Shown piece by piece: positions 56,233-64,000 of a stretch of DNA of 64,000 bases. The translations under genes and the position numbers were made by a program. The stretch's first letter is position 1; the number at the start of each line of letters is the position of its first letter. The stretch is from Guillardia theta CCMP2712 (lineage: Eukaryota > Cryptophyceae > Pyrenomonadales > Geminigeraceae): positions 253,405 through 317,404 of the forward strand of contig NW_005434591.1 of assembly GCF_000315625.1 (NCBI RefSeq). Reading direction: 5' to 3'. The notes under the pieces were generated by a model, which saw nothing but the letters and a program-made list of their open reading frames with translations, did not search any database and was not told where the DNA came from.

Positions 56233-58703
56233 ATGACTATCAACACTCTTTTAACACATGCGAACTCTGCTGGGTTCTTCAACTCCAAGGGCAAGATGCT
56301 AAAGGCAGTCCTGTTCACCAAGAAATCTGAAACCCCCAACTTGTGGCTGCGAGTAGCAGATGCGTTGTCGTCCAAGTATGACTTCGGGGAGGTGAGAATG
56401 GATGAGGATGCGATTCTGTGCAAGTTTGGACTCTCTGCCGAAGTCCTCCCGAAGATCATCGCAGTGAGGGTGGTGGAGGAGGGGAAGGCGGAGAATATCC
56501 TTTACGAAGGGCCCAACGACTTCGAGCACATCGCGGAGTTCCTGAAGGATGCGGCGGAGGGAGGGTCACAGCTGGTAGAGCTGAAGAAGCAGGTGGAGTT
56601 CTTCCAACGGGAGGTTCGGGGACTGCAGCACGAAGTAGCGCAAGAGAGGGAGACTGCGCAGGCGGCGAAAGCTGAATCTGCCCGCATCAAGTTGGCGCAA
56701 GTTGGGCAGGTTGAAGCGATCCGTAAAGGGATCGAGGCAGAGCTGAGTCAGGCGAAGAGCAACGAGGCCGCGATGAAGAACCAGTTGGAGAAGGAGACGA
56801 ATGAGCTGAAGGAGACGATTGCGCGGCTGGAGCGGGAGAAGAAGAGTCTGGAGGAGACGCTGGAAGTGGAGAGGCAGGTCCGAGGCGAGAAGATCATCAA
56901 CCTTGCTCCTGAGAGCTTCGACACTTTCATTCAAGCCTCAGACCGACCGGTTAAGACCGTCCTGTTCACGAAAAGAGAGGATACTCCGGAGCTATGGACG
57001 CAGCTGGCGGAGAAGAACTCCTACATCTGCTCCTTTGGTCTAATCCGCCATACCTCTCAGGCGCTCTTGTCCAGATGCTCCGTTCGCGCCGAAAACCTTC
57101 CTCGGATCCTTTTCTACACCAACAACGTCAGTCACCCGGTCGCGTACGAGGGGCCTCATCGCCTCGAGAACATCCAGTCGTTCCTGGACGACTTCCTCCA
57201 GGGTGGGCAGCAGTTCGTCGACCTCCGCAAGGAGCTTCAGGCCTCCAAGGACGTGGTCGAGAAGTTGCAGCGCCAGCTGCATGATGATCGGCGGAGCAGC
57301 GAGAAGCAACTCGAAGAGGCCGACAAGTCCTACAAGGAGCAGGTGAAGGGACTGAACAACACCATACAATCCTTGCAGGTGAGGTTTCAAGGATGTCATC
57401 TTGCTTTGCCTGATGCTGTTGACGTCAGCGACAACTCAAGGAGTCCTGCGCCGGTGCAGGGTTGGAAGTTCAGAAAGTTCGACAAGAGTTGGAATCCCGC
57501 TGCCAGGCAGCTGAATCTCTGGTGAGGCAGGAGAAGCTGACTCGTCAACAACTAAGGGCAACTTTCAGGTGCAAGAACTATCGACGGAGCTTGTTCGGGA
57601 ACGTCAGTCGCTGCAGGCAAGTTATGATGCGCGATAGAGGGTGAGGGTGAGTGCGGAGCAGGCGAAGATATCAGAGGCATGCGCAAGAAGAGATGCTACG
57701 ATCGTGAAGAACAAGCACAACATGGCAGAGGTACAGCTAGTTCACCAGCTGCATCACGTGAAGTTTTTGTTAGGTGAACGATGTGATGGTTTCGATCGAG
57801 GAGGAGCTGAAGGAGCTCGAGAAACAGGCGAAAGTTTGTGAAAAGGTTGGGAAGGAAGCAAAGCAAGCTCGTGGGGGGTGAAAGATGCCGCAGGTGACCT
57901 TGAAAGCTGCGTCTGCCGTGCATGTTGCTCTGGTGCGATCTGCGCGAGAGAACGAGAGGATGCATGTAGCGATGCGGGAGTTCATCGGTGAGTTCCCTTC
58001 CTTGTCTTCTCGCTTCCCGCGACTCGTCAAGTTGCCTGCTGATCCTCGTCGTCAGACGATTTGGCTCAGAGCCAGCCGATCTTAGAGATGCATGACGACG
58101 GCGAGTCGCCGATCAAGAACGACTCCGAAGGCTTCATGGGCACCATGGCGGCCAAGTACAAGAAGTTCAAGAAGAAGCTGCAGAGCGGGATGGAGGACGG
58201 GAACTCATCGGATGGGACGGACAACCACGTCGCTTCTCAGGTTGACCTCCCAGCATGAATCTCGACCAACAACGAGTGACGTCCGTTGTGGGCAGGTCAG
58301 GAAGGCGATGACTTTCATCTCGCAAAAAGCAAACTTCCCTCGTACCTGGGAGAACAAGCCGAGGTGAAGGCCCTGACCCCTGTGGAGTTTGACCCCAAGT
58401 GATGTGACTGCCTCGTAGATCGCCAGCGTCCTCCGTCGCTGATGGGGATGTGGACAAGAGGTGATCTTTCTCCTCCTGTCTCCTCCTGTCTCCTCCTCCT
58501 CCTCTCGGTTTCCTTGCTTTACCCTGCCATGCAGCAGCGGTAGCGAAAGGAGAGCCAACGGAGATAGAGGAGCGAACGTGAGAGTGACAAGGCTGGTGCC
58601 GCCATGGCTGATGGTGGAGCAGGGAGGCAGAGGACCCAACGGGGTGAACCAGACAGAGGCGCTGGCATGGCACGGGCTGGAGATGAGGAAGCTGAACGAC
58701 GGT

Positions 58704-58743
<40 letters not shown>

Positions 58744-59619
58744 TACTGACATTCATAGCAGGAAACGTGTCAGACACTTCTGGTCATTCTCACGTGATTT
58801 CCTTTTGAGCCTGAGAGGAGGAGGCTGACTGAGTGGCAGGCATCCTCGGAGCGGAGGGAGGACGACGAGAACCCGAGCACGAGGAAGAAGGAACGAAAGC
58901 ACTGGAGCGACTCCGAGGGAGGAGAAGCTGTGAAGGAGCCTTCCCTCATGCACAAGCTCAAGCGCTTCGGGCTGAGTGATCGCAAGGAGGCGGAGGCAGC
59001 GCAGGATCAGGAGCAGTCCCGACGGTCGCAGCTGGAAGGCAGGCAGGCGATGTCAGAGAGGATGCCAGCGCTGGTGGGAGGAAAGCTGCTGCTGGCGCCG
59101 ACGAGGAAGGGGGAGGGGGAGGCGAAGCATCACAGCAAGTCACACAAGGCGGCAGCGAGCGAGAAGGACAGGAAGGGGTCGGACAAGCAGCTGGAACGTC
59201 CTCACAGACCCTCGAGGATCGACGACGAGCGCGACCTCGGAGCATGGGGCTCGCACCCCCGCCCTCCCACTGCCCCGGACCCCTCCCGCATCTGGTCCTC
59301 TGACGTGGCGGGGGGGGGAGGCTCTGACTTGTCGGAGTATCCATGGCGGGAGAGGGACATGGTGGCCGCGGCGGCAGAGACGATGGCGGGAAGGAGCGCG
59401 CAAACAGCGGACCGAGCGGGGCAGGCGGCGGGACGGGCAGGGAACAGCCCGCATGATCCTCCTCCGGCTCCTGCCGAGCTGGGCAAGTTCAACCTGTCGC
59501 GCATCTCCGTGAGGGAGGATGGGAGGGAGGACGCGTCTGCGCGGACATCGGCGCTGCTCATGGACCACGAGGCCCCGATCTCAACGCAGAACGCTACCTT
59601 CTGGAACAGACTGTTCTGA
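56233..59619 (+). CDS. Tandem thioredoxin-like domains with coiled coils
   Basis: Start at the ATG at 56233 (MTINTLLTHANSAG). Exons 56233-57378, 57429-57521, 57569 to about 57606, 57641-57730, 57774-57845, 57894-57987, 58056-58240, 58296-58363, 58419-58460, 58535-58742 and 58840-59619; only the join near 57606-57641 is unclear. About 940 residues. Two copies of a thioredoxin-like fold without CxxC are visible: KAVLFTKKSETPNLW to LPKIIAV (about 28-90) and KTVLFTKREDTPELW to LPRILFYTNN (about 240-305). A coiled coil separates them and another, longer one follows (VRQELESRCQAAESL onward). The C-terminal 400 residues are disordered and basic, with an acidic EDEDEDEDE run and a MHKLKRFGL helix. 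The lack of cysteines argues against redox activity; a scaffold role is inferred. Confidence 0.8.
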
Positions 59620-59784
59620 AGTGCTGTAGACTTGTACATAGAGAGAAGCAGGAGGATAAAGAGGAGGAGGATAAAGAGGAGGAGGAGGAGGAGGAGGAGG
59701 TGGTGGTGGTGGTGGTGGTGGTGGTGCTGGCGGAGAAGGGATGGAGTAGGTATTTACAAAACAATAAGAGGGGGGAGGAACTTT

Positions 59785-60661
59785 CTACCAGTTCGAGTCG
59801 CTTCCACCAGAACTCTTCGATCCCCAGAGCCCGTTGCCGTCCCCGTATGACTGGATGATGAACCTCCTCGACTGAGACAACCCTTCCTCCTGTACTTCAA
59901 CTCAGTCTTCACAGCTCCGCTCCTTGCCTCGCTGCACCACTGCTCTCCTCTCCCTCCCTTCGCCCCAAACTTTTCTTCTCTCCTCCACTGTACCCTTCCA
60001 CAGAACTTTTATCCTTCTTTCTTCCTCCCGACCCCTCCCTCATTGCATAACTGTAACCGTGACTTTCTTTCATCTCTTCTCACGACATCTCCCTCCCTCT
60101 CTCCCGCTCTTCCTCCCTCCTCTCCTTCAGACTCTCACCTGGTCGAGCTTGCGGTGGGGCTGCAGAGCCTTCCAGTAGTTGTCAGACCCTGGAACCATCG
60201 AACCCGAGCTGCTCTTGAGCATCTGACACAGTTCATCAGCCGCACATGTCAAGGGAGCTTACTTCACAAGGTAGCGATCTTTCTCTGATTGTCCTTGATA
60301 AGTTCAGAGGATCTATCTATTCTCCACCGGCCGCCCCACTGCCGGCCCTTTGCTCCTGTCTCTGCGCTCCTCCCTTCCCTCATTCTTGCTTCACCCTCGT
60401 TCAATCTTCTATGTTTGCAACCCTCCTTTTATGCCCCTGCCCCTCCTTCCTGTTGCTCCCTCTCCTTCCTGTTGCTCCCACTCCTTCCTGTTGCTCCCTC
60501 TCCTTCCTGTTGCTCCCTCTCCTTCCTCTCTCCTCGCCTCCTTCCTGATTTCATTTCACTTCGCCGTCACTTCTTCCTGACTTCTTCATCTTCTTGCTCA
60601 CCTGCATCTTCCGCATCGTCGCCCTCTCGCCATCTCCCACGTTGAACAGCATCGCCAGCAT
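59785..60661 (-). CDS. Small protein of unknown function (spliced)
   Basis: Model on the minus strand: exon 60661-60602 (MLAMLFNVGDGERATMRKMQ), a middle exon near 60322-60269 of doubtful borders, an exon reading KSSSGSMVPGSDNYWKALQ and ending KLDQ|GTGAGA near 60132, and a last exon reading SRRFIIQSYGDGNGLWGSKS that ends with TAG at 59785-59787. Phases are compatible, giving about 94 residues. The last two exons look clearly coding; the first two are less sure because the intron between them is simple sequence. No domain recognised. It is divergent from the LeuRS gene across a G-rich island. Confidence 0.45.
60443..60527. repeat. 19-base CT-rich tandem repeat
   Basis: Four full copies and a partial fifth of a 19-base unit beginning CTCCTTCCTGTTGCTCCC, with starts at 60443, 60462, 60481, 60500 and 60519. 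Probably inside an intron of the minus-strand small gene. Confidence 0.95.
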
Positions 60662-60917
60662 TCCAGAAATAGAGGCAGGGTAGGGGTGGTTTCGAGGGTA
60701 TAGGATGAGGTAGGGGTGTTGAGTGATGTGGGTGTTGGTGAATGTCGGTCGCAGAGGGGGTGGGGTTATATTGTAGGGGGTACTTTTACGTGAATGTGGG
60801 GGTACAGGGTAGATGTTGCTAAGGGGGCCTACGAGGAATGGGAAAGAGGGGGGTAGGGGGTCATGTATTAATAAATTGATTTTTAAATTACAACACTTTT
60901 AGGGAATCTCACGAGCC
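60662..60917 (+). promoter_or_regulatory. G-rich GGGGTAGGGG island upstream of LeuRS
   Basis: Repeats of GGGTAGGGG, GGGGGTGGGG and GGGGGGTAGGGGG over about 200 bases, then an AT-rich stretch (TTAATAAATTGATTTTTAAAT) 25-45 bases before the LeuRS ATG. The G-rich strand is sense for LeuRS. Confidence 0.5.
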
Positions 60918-63900
60918 ATGGCGACCAACGAGGGAGCGAAAGTGAGTTTGTCGGCATGCAGCAGCTCCTCCTCCTCCTCCTACTGCCCATGCACGCTTGG
61001 TCATGATCATCATGCTCCTGCTCCTGTTGTTCCTGCCCCTGCCCCTGCCCCTGCTCCTCTTCAGCGTCCTCGTCCTCCGCCTCTTGCTCGTCTTCACTTG
61101 AGGGCTATACTGCTAGATTGTTTTCTCTGCACTCTGTAGCTTGGTTTGTATGCTGGGGAAGATGCTCCTCCTTCCTCTCCTAGTCATATGTCCTTCTGGC
61201 CCTTGTGGTAGCTCTCACACCATTGTGGTTGTCACAAAGTGCTCCTGCTCCATACGATGACGTGGACGTTTGTTGCTCCGTATCCTCCTCTTGCTGCAGC
61301 TTCCGCGCCCTCTCCCTCCTCTTACTCTCATCCTGCAGTCTTTCGCGCGCAGGGACAAGCTCATCGAGATCCAGAAGCAGGTCAGTCTGCATGGAAGAGC
61401 TCCGCCTCCCCTCATCCCCAGTTTCACAGGCCCAGAAGCGATGGGAGGAGGAGAAGGCGTTCGAGATGGACGCTCCTGCTCCTGGCTCGGCAGCTCCAGT
61501 GAGTCACCTCCTCATGCGGGTGACGGTGACTGAGGGAGGAGCAGGAGAAGCACTTCGTTACCTTCCCCTACCCCTACATGAACGGCCTCCTTCACTTGGG
61601 CCACACCTTCTCGCTCTCCAAGACAGAGTTCTCCATGGGTGGGAAATCTCCTCCTCCTCCTGCTGCTAGCCCTCTATCCTCCTCCTCCTCCTCCTCCTCC
61701 TCCTCCTCCTCCTCCTCCTCGTTCTCCCCTTCTCTCCTCTACTCTGCTCTTTTTGTAGCCCGCCCTTGTTGACTGCTGTGCGCTCCCATCCCTATCCTCC
61801 TGCTCTCCCTCCTCCCTCCTCTCTTCCCCGTGACGACCGCGCAGGGTACGAGAGGCTCAAGGGCAAGAAGACGCTCTGGCCGTTTGGCTTCCATTGCACG
61901 GGCATGCCGATCCAGGCGGCAGCAGACAACTTGAGTGAGAGGGAGGAGGCGACTGAGGGATTAGGCTGAGCGCAGGGTGCAGGACGTGACATCATCGGCA
62001 TGTACCAGGAGATCTACGGAGGGGTGAGAGGAGGAGGATGTGGTGGTGACGGTGCTGACAGTCAGTCAGGAGGAGGAGAAGGAGGCGGATGCTGAGGCTT
62101 CAAAGGAGGTGTGCTGCTGACCTGGGGGATGAAGTAGTGTTGAAGTTGATGTGCAGGAGGAGGAAGCAGAAATGGACCCGACCAAGTTCAAGGGCAAGAA
62201 GAGCAAGGCAGCTGCGAAGAAGGGCAAGGGAAACCAGTAAGTCGGCGGGGTGGGAGAAGCGGAAGGAGGGAAGGATGGAGGGAAGAGAAGAGAAAAGAAA
62301 CGGAGGAGTGAGGAGGAAGGGGAACGGGTAGCATGAGCAGCAGGAGGAGGAGGAGCAGGAGCAGGATCTGAGAGACTTTGACACGTTTGGTTCAGATGGC
62401 AGGTGTTGGAGTCGATGGACATTCCTAGAGAAACTATCCCTCGCTTCGTCGATCCTGTCTACTGGCTTCAAGTGAGTCCTCCTCCTCCTCTTCCTCTCCT
62501 GTCCTTTTCTCCATCGTCCCCTCCTACTCATCTCTTCCTTCCCCTTCCTTCTCTTCGTTCCTTCTCTCTCCTCCTTTGCTTGTTCCCTTCATGTTCACGA
62601 CGGGCCTTTGCAGTACTTCCCTCCCATCGCCAAGCAGGACTTGATTGAGATGGGCGTGAAGGTGGGACAAGAGGAGTGGGAGGCGGAATGAAAGGGAGCG
62701 AGGGGAGCGGCAGAGACGGAGAGGAGCAGAGACAAGAACAGGAAGGAGAAGGGAGGAAAGGAAAGAAGTGGAGAGAGGGAGGAGGAGGGAAGGAGAGGAG
62801 AGGAGAGGGGGAGGAGAGGCGAGGGGGAAGGGAAGGACAGATTTGAAGGGGAAAGGAAATCATTTCGAGGGTTTAGGTGGATTGGAGGAGGTCGTTCATT
62901 ACCACCAACGTCAACCCCTACTACGATTCTTTCATTCAGTGGCAGTTCCACAAGCTCCGGTGACTTCAAACTTCTCCCGCTCCTCCTCCCGCTCCCTCCT
63001 TCCCCTTCCTCTCCTCCTCCCTCTCCGTCTTCCTACTTCCACTTCGTTTATCTCCCTCCCTCTCTCTCCCTCTCTCGCTCGTCTCCTCCTCTCCCTCCCT
63101 CCCGTGCTGCTCTCACACTCCCCCAGCAAGCTCGAGAAGGTTTCTTTCGGCAAGCGTTACTCCATCTTCTCCCCTATCGACAACCAGATCTGTGCAGATC
63201 ATGACAGAGCTACTGGTATGCTCCTCCTCCTCCTCCTCCTCCTCCTCCTCCTCCTCTCCTCCTCCCTCTCCTCTTCCTCCTCCCTCTTCCTCCTGCTCCT
63301 GCTCCTCCTCGTCCGTGTCACTGTCTTCCTTTTCATTTGCTCCCTGAACTTCTCCCTTTGCTATCCCCTCTGCTTTTCCTCATTCTCCTCTTTCCTTTCT
63401 TGTTCCACCACCTCCTCCATTCTTCCCCGCTGCCTTTCTGTACCCCTCCTTCCTCCTCCTCTCCCTCGTCACCCCTGCTGTCTTGTAGGCGAAGGAGTTG
63501 GACCGCAGGAGTACGTCCTCATCAAGATGGAGATTCTTACCTTGCCCCCGGCGCTGCAGCAAGTTGATTCCACTTCCTCGTTACCATCCTGCTCCTCCTC
63601 CTGCTCTTGTTCCTCTCTCCTCCTCGTCCTCCTGCCTCCCTCTCCTCTTCCGCTTACTCGCACGCAGCTCGAGGGCAAGAAAGTTGTTCTCCTCGCCGCT
63701 ACTCTCCGTCCCGAAACCATGTAAACCCCTCCTTCTCTCCTTCCTTCCTTCTCTTCCTCTTCCTCCACTCCCTTCTCTTCCTCTTCCTCCACTCTCTTCT
63801 CTTCTTCAGGCTGAAATTTCATCGCAGGTACGGGCAGACCAACTGCTGGGTCCTCCCCCACGAGAAAGATGGTGAACTACCAGAGACTTCCTACCCCCCA

Positions 63901-64000
63901 CCCCTCTCTCTCCTCCCTCCTTCCTCCTTCTTCCTTAACCCCCCCTCCCCCTCCCTCCCTCCTCCTCCTCCTCCTCCTTCCTTCCTCCTCCTCTCCTCTC
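60918..64000 (+). CDS. Leucyl-tRNA synthetase, cytosolic type (5' part)
   Basis: Fifteen exons are visible and the gene runs off the right edge: 60918-60941, 61339-61380, 61430-61498, 61545-61638, 61845-61934, 61983-62023, 62070-62108, 62157-62236, 62396-62471, 62614-62661, 62877-62959, 63127-63215, 63489-63562, 63668-63720 and 63828-63871. All phases fit; 315 residues so far. It follows the eukaryotic/archaeal LeuRS pattern: [20 protein letters not shown] (HIGH motif as HLGH, 61593-61604), [15 protein letters not shown], a lysine-rich insert ([12 protein letters not shown]), [11 protein letters not shown]-like [32 protein letters not shown], and the editing-domain peptide [18 protein letters not shown]. 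The KMSKS loop and anticodon domain lie beyond the window. Charges tRNA-Leu in the cytosol. Introns of 46-397 nt carry CCT tracts. Confidence 0.96.

Noticed and set aside
1-64000. CRISPR array, bacterial operon, rRNA or tRNA genes
   Set aside because: No regular spaced repeats of CRISPR type, introns throughout, and no rRNA or cloverleaf sequence recognised by eye; a tRNA scan could not be run.

Overview
The window is nuclear DNA of a microbial eukaryote. Genes sit on both strands, most are split by short GT-AG introns (about 43-100 nt), and the products are eukaryotic: SF3A1, MED7, ALG11, CDC14, cytosolic-type leucyl-tRNA synthetase and a PPP phosphatase. One product starts with what looks like a signal peptide followed by a Phe-led transit peptide (FPAFSGGF), as in algae with a secondary red plastid. 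Together with a large ephrin-receptor-like cysteine-repeat protein and intense CCT/GGA strand asymmetry, this suggests a cryptophyte-like alga such as Guillardia theta. The species is inference; no rRNA or organelle marker is present. A 100-base run of N shows this is a draft scaffold.

Layout. 1-8161: two minus-strand genes, a secreted Cys-rich repeat protein that runs off the left edge and a large two-domain lipase. 8799-16663: a plus-strand low-complexity block coding an acidic Glu/Gln-rich EF-hand protein that runs, by a phase-compatible intron, into a CCDC177-like coiled-coil protein. 17192-18524 (-): C2HC zinc-finger/RGG protein. 20138-21361 (+): coiled-coil protein. 21577-23492 (-): MED7 in 14 exons. 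24350-26661 (+): SF3A1. 28266-30699 (+): PDZ domain fused to a PPP phosphatase. 31919-32247 (+): small membrane protein. 32477-33442 (-): secreted LamG-like protein. 34256-35509 (-): PDZ protein. 37606-39108 (-): CDC14. 40586-41945 (+): single-pass membrane protein. 41991-43832 (-): ALG11. 44276-48916 (+): GH99-like/GH20/discoidin-like fusion. 50463-52142 (+): Nramp transporter. 53797-55004 (-): putative plastid-targeted coiled-coil protein. 56233-59619 (+): tandem thioredoxin-like/coiled-coil protein. 59785-60661 (-): small protein. 60918 to the right edge (+): leucyl-tRNA synthetase.

Exon models were built by hand from splice sites and reading phase. For MED7, the PDZ-phosphatase, the PDZ protein, ALG11, the glycosidase fusion, Nramp and LeuRS every junction keeps phase and the joined protein reads sensibly, so these are well supported. 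The 8.8-16.7 kb block is not fully resolved.

Three non-coding themes recur. First, G-rich islands of GGGGTAGGGG type lie just upstream of many start codons, usually with the G-rich strand as the sense strand. Second, a dispersed element with core TTAACTTAACTTTGAGTAAA occurs as inverted pairs. Third, very GC-rich palindromic islands share words such as GGTACCG, GTCACGG and GGCCCGGG. There is no operon logic. Glycan handling (ALG11 beside the GH20 fusion) is the only neighbourhood with a shared theme, and that may be chance.
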